Source of the DNA: Costus lasius
Lineage: Eukaryota > Streptophyta > Magnoliopsida > Zingiberales > Costaceae
NCBI GenBank assembly: GCA_027563935.2
Contig: CM050449.1
Span: 53,771,949 to 53,835,948 of the forward strand
Direction: 5' to 3'
Length of the DNA: 64,000 nt
Shown here: in pieces, positions 48,718 through 59,430 of the stretch
How the letters are laid out: each line of letters begins with the position of its first letter
Position numbering within the stretch: the stretch's first letter is position 1
The notes under the pieces: model-generated
Database searches by the model: none
Seen by the model: only the letters and a program-made list of their open reading frames with translations
What the model was told of the DNA's origin: nothing
Made by a program: the position numbers and the translations under genes

Positions 48718-48730
48718 TGGTATCAGAGGA
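48718..48730 (+). other. Primer binding site, tRNA-iMet type
   Basis: TGGTATCAGAGGA follows the LTR after four bases. The first eleven bases match the initiator-Met complement. Confidence 0.88.
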
Positions 48731-48846
48731 CGTTGCGTGTTCGATTCTTATCGTTTGCACGGTCCAACTCCATTGCATCGCATCTTTCCGCATTGATTTC
48801 ACATTTTCAGCATCCTGCACTAAGTCATTTTCAGCCTTGATCGTGC

Positions 48847-50330
48847 ATGGTGACCACAAGGTCGCAACTCATGTCTTCACAATTCCCCGACACTATCCCG
48901 GAAACCCAAGAATCAGTCCAACCTTCGGAAGGGACTAGCACCCCTTTAGACTCCTTAGCCACACTTACTATGCAAGTGGACGCGCTGACTACGCAGCTCG
49001 GTGCGTATAAGCAGTCCACATATACCACCATGCAGCAACTCAAGCTGTCATCGGAGACTATGTTCCAGCAACTTTTGGCTGGTTTCCAAGACCTTACTGA
49101 TGCCGTTAACGCATCGAGGCAAAGGCGCCCCAACTTGAGTCATCCCCCTTATTCCGCTCGGACTGCTCCGACTAGGGAGTTACCGCGGGTAGTTGCGCCC
49201 GTTCGGTGCCAACCCCTTGTGGATGGATCTGGCCGCCATGGGCCCTACGTGGCTCATGAAGGCCTAGGTTATGTGGATGAGCAATACGATGAAGATGATG
49301 TTTGGCCCACACAAAGGCCCCCAACCCAGCCTAGGTTTGAGCAATAGCGAGCTGATGTCGATGTCCATCGTTTTATCCGTGAGACCCCCCCCCCCTCCCC
49401 CCCACACTTTGCAGGTGGTCTTGACCATACTAAGTTCCTAGATTGGGTCGCCTCGGTGAATACCTACTTTGACTTGAGTGACACTCCTCCATACATACGA
49501 GTTCGCATAGTCCGCACCTTGCTAGATGGTCCCGCGCGCTTACATCGGCAGAATGTTGAGGGCCAAAATGAATAGAATGCTCTCCCTCCCATTACCCGAT
49601 GGGAGGAGATGAAGTATCGCCTTCGCGAGCGATACATCCCACCCTCCTATAGGCAGCGTCTCCTTGACTAGTATAGCAGCCTTCAGCAAGGATCTGTCTC
49701 CGTTGCGGAGTACCGTTTGACCTTCGACACGTTGCAACTTGCAAGAGGATCCTGAACTGGTTTTGTCTAAATTTAAGAATAGGCTTCGTTTGGATATTCG
49801 ATGAGCTTTACCTGCGTATGGGTCCGAGTCCCTTGACCAAACCTACCAGCGTGCGTTGGACATCGAGCAGGACCTCCGCGCAGCGACCCTTCGCAATGAG
49901 TTTGTCCCTCCTCGGCGTCCGCACAACGGTGGACCACCGCATTCCCAACATAGGACTGAACGTGGTGAGCCATGTCCAGACCCTCGTCCCATGCCTAGAT
50001 CTCATGGGTCACCACGGCGCCCATCCCAGGCAGTTGCGCCTTCTCACCCCACTTGGGAGGAGAAGGGCAAGGCCCCTGCAGTTGGGCCGGCCGAGCGCGT
50101 CCATTACTACAATTGTTTGCAGCCGGGCCACTATTATAGGGACAGCCCAAAGAAGTCCACCACTGTGGACAAGACCCGTGTAGCCACTATTACTCGTGAG
50201 CGCGAGGAGCGTGATGTAGAAGCTGAGTGTTACACGAGTGGAGCAGAGTCGGGTCATCCCACACTTGCGGTTGTGAGGTGCACCCTTGTCCAAACCCCAG
50301 CCTCCGAGGACTGGAGGCACACGAGCATCT
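48847..50330 (+). pseudogene. gag: Chromovirus gag
   Basis: ATG 48847 opens 166 codons (MVTTRSQLMSS, then a Thr/Gln/Leu-rich helix) to TAG 49345-49347. The capsid core continues in other frames (FAGGLDHTKFLDWVASVNTYF near 49415; RWEEMKYRLRERYIPPSYRQ near 49600). Between them a run of 11 C, a T and 7 C (49385-49403) is the likely site of a length change. The nucleocapsid knuckle near 50105 (YYNCLQPGHYYRDS) has lost its first and last Cys. Several stops and frameshifts follow. The product would have been the particle protein. Confidence 0.82.
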
Positions 50331-52074
50331 TCACAACTTACATTAAGTGCAACAGGCACTCATGTAAGATTGTCATCGATGGGGGTAGTAGTTTGAACGT
50401 GGTCTCCCGGACCGCGATCAGTCGCTTTGGCCTTCCCTTAGAGCCCCACCCCATGCCCTAATCGATTGCGTGCGTTGACGCGTCGAACCTCCCGGTTACC
50501 CATTGTTGCTTAGTTCCCATTGCATTTGGGGACTATCGTGAGAAGGTGTGGTGTGACAGAGCAGCGATGTATGATGCCCACATCCTTTTAGGGTAGCCTT
50601 GGCTCTATGATCGAGATGTGGTTCATTATGGCCGGTCGAATACCTATGTGTTTGACCACGGTGACCAGAAGATCCGTTTGATCCCAGCTCCACCCAAGGA
50701 ACTATGTGCGTCGACCTCCAAAGGTGTAGTTGTCCGTCCTGCGGCTGCTCGCCGGCACCCGCTCTGGTGTCCCTTATGCACACCTCGGCACTTATGCATG
50801 AGGCCATAGAATCTAAGGTTGTTTATGCCTTGATGTTGCACGAGTCCCCGGAGTCCTCCCCCGCAGTAGATACGACACCACCCCCGGAAGTCTCAACCCT
50901 TTTAACTGAGTTTGCTGACATTAGTCCGGAGGACTTGCCCCACAATCTCCCTCCGGCTAGGGAGATTCAGCATGCCATTGATCTTATCCCAGGAGCGCCC
51001 CTCCCCAATCTGCCCCATCATCGCTTGAACCCAACTGAACACGTTGAACTGCAATGTCAAGTGGATGACCTCCTCACTAAGGGGTACATCCATGAGAGCC
51101 TCAGTCCATGCGCAGTTCCTGCATTGCTCACACCCAAGAAGGACAGGTCGTGGCGGATGTGCATCGACAATCGCGCCATCAACCGCATCACCATCAAGTA
51201 CAGGTTCCCTATACCTCGACTTGATGATATGCTGGACTTAGTCTCTGGGACGTCTTGGTTCTCTAAGCTGGACCTTCGTAGCGGATATCACCAAGTCAGC
51301 ATCCGTGAAGGTGATGAGTGGAAATCCACGTTCAAGACCAAGGATGGTCTTTATGAATGGCTTGTCATGCCATTCGGGTTGTCCAATGCCCCGTCCTCTT
51401 TCATGCGGCTCTTGAGCCAAGTTCTCAAGCCATACATGGGCAAATTCCTGGTCATCTATTTTGACGACATCTTGATTCTTAGCTGGACATCTTCGCTCCA
51501 CGTTTGACCTCCTGCGCTAGGAGCGCCTTCGCTCCACATTTGACCTCCTGCGCCAGGAGCGCCTCTTCCTTAACACGAATAAGTGGTCCTTCATGACCAA
51601 CCGCGTCCACTTCCTCGGCTACATTGTATCCGACAAGGGTCTTTATGTTGACCTGGCCAAAGTCGAAGCCATCTGGCATTGGCCCAAACACCGTACCGTG
51701 TCCAAAGTCCGTAGCTTTTTGGGCTTCGTCGCCTTTTACCATCGTTTCTTTCAGGGTTTCAGTATGATTGCAACCCCCCTGACCCAACGTTTGTCCAAGG
51801 AGGACTTTGAGTGGACCGCCGCCACTCAACGCACCTTCGGGACCCTAAAGGATGCCTTAACCACAGCCCCTGTTCTACGACTCCCAGACTTTTCAAAAGT
51901 CTTCGAAGTTGCGTGCGATGCCTCTGGTACTGGTATCGGAGGAACCTTAGTCAAGAAGGCCATCCGGTCGCCTTCTTCAGTGAAAAGTTGAATGTTGTTC
52001 GATAGCGTTACTTGACATATGACAAGGAATTCTATGCTATTGTCCAGTCGCTTTGACAGTGGAGGCACTATCTC
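50331..52074 (+). pseudogene. pol: Chromovirus protease, reverse transcriptase and RNase H, first part
   Basis: Protease has its active site at IDGGSSLNVVS (Asp present). Reverse transcriptase runs from about 50940 ([13 protein letters not shown]), with [20 protein letters not shown], an intact YFDDILIL box near 51460, then a frameshift. A 36-base segment (51491-51526) is repeated in tandem at 51527-51562, adding twelve codons in the thumb. RNase H follows (CDASGTGIGGTL; TYDKEFYAIVQSL) with stops TAG 52003-52005 (expected CAG) and TGA 52054-52056 (expected CGA). An insert breaks the frame at 52074. Confidence 0.88.
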
Positions 52075-54038
52075 GCCGATATCGGACGGGTCTTGCCTCT
52101 ATATTAGAGGGCTTCTACTCCTTTTGGTGAGATACGAACCCTAGAACATCTTCAAGCCTTGGACGTGCCGCCAGGAGGGAGAAAATCGAGCTCAAACTCA
52201 TCGCCGGAGTTCGAGCGGCGCCGCCTTCTCTCGGCTCTAGGCTACGATACAGCATCGTAGCAAGGTATCCTACCTTTCGTGAAGTTTTGGTGAAGTTCGG
52301 TTTTGGTATAGATGAGTTTGGTTAAGTTTTGTGGAGCCTCGTTTCGGATGCTTCGACTGTGGGTCGAACGCTCGCCACAGATGGTCGTCGAGCCTCGTTT
52401 CACCGTTCCGAACAGACTGGATAAGTTTGGCGGCGAACGGACGTTCGACGCGCCCTTGCGAGCTCGCCGGCGCAAGCTGCGGACGCGAGTCCGGCAGCCT
52501 TGCACGGCGGCGATTGGGCGGCGCGGGCGAGCGGCGGCTCGAACCAAGCTTAGGGTTTGAGCGGCAGTTTATTTAGAAATAAACTGGTCGCTGTGTTAAA
52601 TCGAATTGAACCAGTTCAATTGGATTGAGTAGTTCAATTCTATTTTCGGGTCAGTACTTGAATTCTGACCGGTTCGACCATGATTCGGTCGAATCCGGGC
52701 CAATTCAGATAGCCGTTGGAAAGCTTGTGAAATTTCCTATCTAATGGTATTTTGTATATCTTTAGATGAGTTTTATATTTTGTGTAATTTAAGCTAAGTC
52801 TCGGTTTAACTTGGTTCAGGGTGAATTTGATCGGTTAAGTGCAATTGTGTTCAGTTCAGTAGGCTTTAGGTTTGGTTCATATGATCTGAGACTGGTTCTC
52901 TTGGTTTAGGTTATGTTCTACATGTTGGTAGTTTTGGTTTTCAAATTAGAATGTTTATTGATAGAGTTCATGTACAAATTCATGTTACTGAGTGGTTGAT
53001 CCAATAATCGGCTTGCATTGTTTGATATACAACTTACTAGCTTTTCAAAAGAATTCAGGATAACAGCGATTGAGGTAGGAATCTTACCCTACTTCTATCT
53101 TACAGTGTCAATAATAGGATTTGCTACTTAATCCTTTGACTTGATATATGATGCATATGATAGAATTAATTGACACTGATATCTGATTGCTTCGTCTGCT
53201 TGGTTTGTTTCTGAAATTCCTGTTGAACTCAATTATCTTGATTTTTTGGTCATATTCTATTAACAAACCTGTTTTGAGATATCTGATATATTAGCTTATG
53301 AGCCTGGTTCTACAATTGTGTATCTAAGATATTGACGCATAAGTATGTGGAACCGTTGTAAATTTGTGATGATAAAGTCGTGATATATATTGACCTCTGA
53401 CCTGGATGATTTATTCTCCAGTGGTCTGTTTATCTGAGTTATAGTTCTGACGAGCATTGGACTATCTGAGACGCCGGTACAGCACCGCCAGTTGTCTTGA
53501 GGACAATACTACGGATGTCAGTGTTGGACGCAACACTCCGGGCTATTTAGGATAGTCGTTCCATTGCATGAGCAATAGTAGAAGCACTCTAAAAATGAGT
53601 GCGACTCTTAAGTGAGATCTGTTGGCCAGCTTGATGATTTGCACGACATTCTTATATTATTTGTATATCGTTATTTCAGTTATTGTATTATCCTATTATT
53701 TGATTCCCTCACCATGTTTGTTGATTCCTACTTAGCAATTCTGCTAACTCCCTTTGTTTCTCTCCCAGGTACAGAGTTAGCTTCTGGGAGGGATAGAATA
53801 GATAGCAGATACCAACCGAGTTGAGATAGTTGTCTTTTGTATTTTTATTTCAGTTAACTTATGTACATCTTGGATAGTATGTTTTAGAGATTGTGTTACA
53901 AAACTATAGATGTTAAATTTGGATTGTTTATTAAATAAAGGATATGTGATTATTGTAGTTCTCTGGTTCCTATCAATATTATTACTCCCTGGGGAACCCT
54001 GAGCTAAAAATAGCCGGCTTCCCGCTGGGGCGTGACAA
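52075..54038 (+). mobile_element. 1.96-kb insert with a 15-base duplication; possible LTR fragment
   Basis: The insert lies in RNase H. The 15 bases TGGAGGCACTATCTC occur at 52060-52074 and again at 54039-54053, so the RNase H reading resumes with that block repeated. The insert ends CTGGGGCGTGACA(A), like the 3' end of a gypsy LTR, but its 5' end (GCCGATATCGG) is not an LTR start. A GC-rich first 500 bases, with a CTACGAT/ATCGTAG stem at 52242-52260, pass into AT-rich sequence. I recognise no gene. It may be a 5'-truncated LTR captured during repair. Confidence 0.55.
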
Positions 54039-54129
54039 TGGAGGCACTATCTCCTCCACCATGAGTTTGTCCTCTACAGCAACCACCAGGCCTTGTCCTT
54101 TCTCAGCGCCCAGAAGAAGCTGGGTGCCC
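54039..54129 (+). pseudogene. pol: Chromovirus RNase H, middle part
   Basis: Ninety bases of RNase H (WRHYLLHHEFVLYSNHQALSF when read across the repeated block) lie between two inserts. The first five-base TGCCC duplication of the copia element forms its end (54125-54129). Confidence 0.88.
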
Positions 54130-56066
54130 TGTTGGTGTATATGCCCTTAGACCCGTTGTTGGTCTTGTTTGTACTACTTGAAATTGATATTTACTATATC
54201 ATTCTGGCATTGTCGTTATTATGCTATGTTTACATCTGCGATTATGTACATGGATAATAATGTCCTTGGAGACAGATTGTATCGTGCTCAAACGGTGTGT
54301 CCCCAGTCAAGTACTTGAGTGGATAAGGGACAACTCTGATACATGTGAGACTGGTATATGGGCTAATTAGGCACGGGGTGCAAACGCAGGCATATGGGTA
54401 TATCAGTGGTGGATATACTGGACCGACCCGCTGTGAGGATCTAACTTGGTGTCATGAGTTAAGCTCACAAGTGACAGGAGATGCATTGATCCCTTGACAT
54501 GAGGTCATTGACTCTTCTATATGGTTAGGGACATGCTTTGATACAACCTAATGCCTCATCGTAGTTGGGAGGTAATAACCGTTGTCATTGGGTATGTCAC
54601 GACCCATATGTGAAGATCAATTAACAGACATAGGATTTGCCCCTTCCTGCGGGAAGCTTGATATCCACGGGGCCCCCCAATGGTTGCATGACTGAAAGTG
54701 TATGGCCATACCTAGGTGAAAGCCTGAATTAGTCATGACCATGAGATTGGGTGAAAACAAAGTGGTGACACACTTTGTCCAATCAGATATCAGTCTGGCA
54801 AAAGGACTGTGATGCATCGGTATCTTGTTGCGATGATGGGGATGTCGATGCTGATATCCATTCCGAAGACTTGGGTAGTAGTGATGCACTGCTAGGTGCC
54901 ACTCACTGCTTGTGATGACCTGAGTTCATCACTACCAACGTCAGAGGAACCTACAAGGTCGCACAACTTGCAACTCGGGTTCTCGTATTGATCGGGTAGC
55001 ATATTGATCGAGTTATTGGATAACTCGGAACTGTTTAGGAGAATCCATCAGCGCCATTGTGCCTGATGAGATGGAAGAGACTCATTGGAGCTAACTTCAT
55101 TTTTGGGCCAGATGGGCCAAATGGGCCTAGTGGGCCAAATGGGCTAAATGAGCCCAATAGGTCATTTGGGCCAAATGGGCTAAATGAAGTCTAAGCTTGA
55201 AGCATGGACCAATGGGCCTCCAAGCCCAATGGGGATGAAGCCCAGTTGGGGTGTGAGGCCTAATGGGCCTTGAGGCCCAATGGGCTATCAGGCCTGATGG
55301 GCTATGAAAAAAAGTTGCCTGGCCTAATAGACATTAGGGTCAATTAAATACTGCATTTAATTCTTGGATTAATTTTGTAATTAATTCTAAGTTTAATGAT
55401 GAATTTAATTTTGAATTTAATTTTAAATTTAATTCTGAATTTAAAGAGTCACATCATTAATGATCATTATGAGACTTAAATTCAATGTTTTAATGAGTCA
55501 TTATGAGACTTTAATTCAGAGTTTAATTCTATAATTAATTCTGAATTTAATTCTATTATTAATGATGAATTAATTCAGAGAATTTATTGCGGAATTCCAA
55601 GGGTCACCATGTTTTCTATAAAAGAACAATGGGAGAGGAGTAGGCGTGAACTTGGTCTTTTGGAAGAGATTTTTCTCCTTGGCGCCTACTCCCTTCTCCC
55701 CTCTCCTCTTGGCATTCGCAAGGTTGGACCTTGGCGAAATTTCCATCACCTCTCCTTGGCGTCTTCTCTTAGAGGGTGGCGCAAGTTCTTGAGGACTCCT
55801 TGAGGTGTGGATCTTCTTCCCGAGACTAGCACCGGTCGTGGAAGAAGAAGAGATCTCGAGCGTCAGCTGTGTGCGAGACCGTAGAGGGCGAACACTTGGG
55901 CTCTTGCATCACTTCCTTCTTCTTCGCTTTGAGGTATCATCTCCTACTCACCGTGTCGATTCCTTCGCATGACTCGATTTTCTGGGTTTTTGGGACTGGC
56001 GTGTTTTGGGGATTGCTTCCGCTGTGCTTATCTCTAAAATTTTAAAATCCCCGGGGTGTCCCAACA
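54130..56066 (+). repeat. 5' LTR of the Angela-type element
   Basis: The 1,937-base LTR starts TGTTGGTGTATATGCCC and ends GGTGTCCCAACA. The U3 part holds a dense TGGGCC/TGGGCT cluster (about 55105-55300) and an AT-rich stretch of TTAATTCTGAATTTAAT-like repeats (about 55330-55600). A TATA box follows at 55617. R and U5 span roughly 55650-56066. Confidence 0.94.
55617..55624 (+). promoter_or_regulatory. TATA box of the Angela-type 5' LTR
   Basis: TATAAAAG, also present at the same place in the 3' LTR (62806-62813). Transcription would start about 30 bases downstream. Confidence 0.8.
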
Positions 56067-56067
56067 G

Positions 56068-56080
56068 TGTTATCAGAGGC
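56068..56080 (+). other. Degenerate primer binding site, tRNA-iMet type
   Basis: TGTTATCAGAGGC stands one base after the LTR end. It departs from TGGTATCAGAGC at the third base and has an extra G near its end, so it is probably decayed. Confidence 0.65.
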
Positions 56081-57717
56081 AACTTGCGAACTCAAATGAT
56101 GTTTTTATGCTTTGATTGTATGCTCACATGCCATCTGAAATTTTTGAAATATTTGCATATGCGCATGGATTTTTCAAAGTACGAAAAATTGTAAGTTTTT
56201 CGTTCCTAACATCTATTCGATCTCTTTGGTTTTTCGCTTTCTTCACATGGTGGGATAGACCCATATGTGAGAGAATTAATTTCTCCCCACGCATGTAGGA
56301 TAGACCTACTGTGTGGGACTTGTCGAAGATTATGGGGCATGGTGATTGTCCTAATTTTGGTAGGTTAAGGATTGCAAGCGTAGGCGGCAAGCGTGCTTGG
56401 AACATGCATGCGCCACTTGTAGACTTCTGAGAGAAACAAAAAATCCTAGATTTGTGAACAGATGTTGAGGTTGAAAGACCTATTTTCTAAGAAACTAAAA
56501 CTGGAGTTTTATGTTTTCTTGAGCATATAGAAAAGCACAAGATTATTGTGCATTGTGTTGTGGTCATAGTCAAGCCCCTTGTGTGCCTGTGATGCATTCT
56601 GCGTGAGGCCTGCGTGCCGCTTTTTCTTTTTGTTTTGTAAACGCACAAAGAAGATTAGGAGCACATCCCTCTTGAAGCTTACATCTTGGTGCATCAACCA
56701 TGATGGCGCATCTTGCTTGGTGGCGTAAGTACAGGCTTGGCCGAACCGTAGGGTTCGTGAGCTATTCCTCTTGGCACAAGCATGATGGCACATCATGCAT
56801 GGAGGAGCCATCAAGGTCTTGGCCGAACCCTAGGGTTTGTGTGCTATGCCTTGGTGTGGAGGACCTTGGAGCCGTACTTGAAGATAAAGCTTAGTGGCGG
56901 CTAGGTTAGGTCTTGTTGGGGCTTGTCACCTAGGTCAAGTATTGAACATCCATTGGCATGTGATGGCTCAATGTGTTGATTAGGCTATGACCACATCGCT
57001 TATTTACTGCTTTCGGTTTTTGTTAAAGCATGCCTGGTTGTGTTTTATCATTTTGTTATCACTATATGGTTGCATGCCTATAATGTTAGACAAAAGATAA
57101 AACTAATAGGATGAGACCTCAAAAACCCTCAAAACAATATTAAGTCCGTAGCCTTCTGACGTGTAGCCCTCGTCAAGCTATCGATTAGTGGTGTTGGGCA
57201 CTGTTTCCCACCCTCATGGGACACACCCACTTAACTTTAGAAGGCGTGTGGTGTCAATGGTTTCCCCAGTCCAGTTAAAAACCTGGGCGTGCCTTCGCAA
57301 GGAAATTGTTGGCCCTGGGCATAATGGTCAGGTTAGACTTGACTAGTTTTTCATATGTGGTGGCCACATGATGGAATTCTAGAGGCGGCCTCGAGAGGTT
57401 AGGGTTTTGTGTTGTTCCAGCCCTAGCTGGGCACAAAATACTTGAACTGTCTTGGGAAGGGGAATTGCCTGGGTGCAATCGGCCGGCGTGCCCAACTTAA
57501 GAAGTATGGGTCACTTTGTGCATCTCATCCCACCCTCGTGGGACGCGAAGCCTCATGTGGAATAAGGATCCCATCTCACTACGAAATCTCGGATTTCTAG
57601 ATTGACTTTATTGGTTGTCAATTCGATTATAATAGTGGGAGCCATGATCATTTAATGCAAGTTCAGATTAAATGGTTCGAAGTAGTACTAATTTGCTATA
57701 TTGGTTGTTGTAGATCA
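56081..57717 (+). other. Leader region of the Angela-type element
   Basis: About 1.6 kb lies between the primer site and the gag ATG. I see no domain or conserved signal in it; short frames on both strands have no family resemblance. A long untranslated leader is usual in BARE-1-like elements. Confidence 0.6.
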
Positions 57718-58240
57718 ATGGCAACGAACAATAGTGGATTGACACTGCGATCCCTTCTTGCCAAGGATAAGTTGGTTGGATCCAACTTCATGGACTGGTA
57801 TCGGGAACTTGAGGATTGTCCTTAGGCTTGAGAGGAAGCTCTATCTCCTTGAGCAGCCTATTCCAGAGCCACTTCCATGCTCGGCCTCAGTGGCTGAGAA
57901 GGATGCTTTTGATAAGCATCCAGCTAATACTTTGGAGGTTGCTAATTTGATGCTAACCAACATGTCACCTGAATTTAGAGAGCAATATGAATCTAAAAAT
58001 GCCTCTAAGATTATTTCTAATATAAGGCAGCTCTTTAATGAATTGGTTGAGCTCAACCCTCCTAAAGTAGTCATTCAGTGTGGTGAGCCGAAAGGTTTGA
58101 CCAAGGAGCTGAAAGTAAAGATGGAAAGGATCAGGAATTACAGGTGCTATTCATGTGGAGGGCCACCTCACATGTTGAAGGACATGGTGCGACTTCAGAA
58201 CGTGGAGAAGAGAAGCAAGGCTTCGTCTTCTGGCTTAGGT
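57718..58240 (+). pseudogene. gag: Angela-type gag, shortened
   Basis: ATG 57718 begins the family-typical MATNNSGLTLRSLL start. An extra base near 57800, in the WYRNLRIVL block, shifts the frame, and the rest is read from 57758. The middle of gag is missing: the block SKIISNIRQLF is followed almost at once by a linker and the zinc knuckle (CYSCGGPPHMLKDM), whose last Cys is Met. The product would be a nucleocapsid-capsid protein well below family length. Confidence 0.85.
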
Positions 58241-58774
58241 ATTTATGTTACCGAAGTCAACCTTTATACTTCTATGTCATGGGTCTTGGATACCGCATGC
58301 GGAGCTCATATTTTTACAAATATGCAGGGGCTTAAGAAAAGTGGATCGGTGCGGCCAGGAGAGATTGACCTATGTGTTGGAAATGGAGCACAGGTTGCTG
58401 CTGTTGCCGTAGGACTTTTGACGCTCTCTCTGCCTTCTGGACTTCAATTAGAGTTAGATCATTGCTATTATGTACCTTCCCTTACCAAAAACATTGTACC
58501 TATTCCTTGCTTGGCAAGGAAAGGATTTAAATTTGAAATAAAAGAGGACTCTTGTTCTTTTTCATTTGCAAATGTGTTTTATGGGAAGGGTACCTTGTGC
58601 AATGGATTATATGTCTTGGACATGGATAACTCTATATGTAACATAAATCATAAATGGATCAAACTAAGTGGTTCAATTGGTGCGTACCTTTGGCATTGTC
58701 GATTAGCCCATATAAACAAGAATCGCATTCAACAACCCCATGCAAATGGATTGTTGGATTCAACCTCCTTGTAG
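58241..58774 (+). pseudogene. pol: Angela-type protease and integrase zinc domain
   Basis: The protease active site reads WVLDTACGAHIFT (catalytic Asp present, Gly replaced by Ala). The GAG-pre-integrase region follows (YLWHCRLAHINKNRIQ), with the His residues of the zinc site. The frame ends at TAG 58772-58774. It is continuous with gag in one frame, as usual for copia. Confidence 0.88.
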
Positions 58775-59430
58775 GAGTTTGATACTTGAGAACCTTGTTT
58801 ATTAGGGAAGATGACAAAAATGCCCTTCACCAAGATTGGTGAGAGGGCAGGAGGTTTGTTGGATCTCATACATAGTGATGTGTGTGAGCCATTCAGTAAA
58901 CATGCCAGAGGAGGGTACAACTACTTCATCACATTTACTGATGACTTCAGTAGATATTGTTATATCTATTTGATGAGGCATAAGTCCGAATACTTTGAGA
59001 AATTTAAGGAGTTCAGACATGAAGTAGAGAACTAGCTTGGTAGATCTATTAAGAGTCTTCGATCAGATCGTCGTGGAGAGTACCTAAGCGGTGAGTTCTT
59101 TGACTATCTTAGAGAGTGTGGATTCTATCCCAACTCGCTCCTATTAGAACACCTCATTGGAATGGTGTGTCTGAAATGAGAAATCAAACTTTGTTGGACA
59201 TGGTTCGACCTATGATGAGTCATGTAACTCTACCACCCTCGTTTTGGGGCCTTGCACTTGAGACTGCTTCTCTCGTACTGAATAATGTTCCATCTAAGAG
59301 TGTCTCCAAGATTCCATATGAGGTATGGAGTGGGAGACGACTGAATCTCTCTTTTATCAGAGTCTAGGGATGTGATGCTTATGTCAAACGTCAGGATTCT
59401 AGTAAACTAGAACCCAGATATGATAAATGC
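58775..59430 (+). pseudogene. pol: Angela-type integrase core
   Basis: Catalytic residues are seen in three separate pieces: Asp in LIHSDVCEPF, Asp in LRSDRRGEYLS and Glu in NGVSEMRNQTL. The frame is broken by TAG 59033-59035 (expected CAG), a frameshift near 59120 and TAG 59365-59367 (expected TGG). It would insert cDNA into host DNA; this copy cannot be translated through. Confidence 0.9.

Noticed and set aside
54617..54889. 90-codon minus-strand frame shared with 61832-62098 and partly with 2526-2726
   Set aside because: It lies in the U3 of Angela-type LTRs; length differs by indels between copies and it has no domain.
55609..55803. 64-codon frame starting at a MFSIKE-type Met, also in the 3' LTR
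   Set aside because: It begins right at the TATA box, before the transcript start, so it could not be translated from the LTR promoter.
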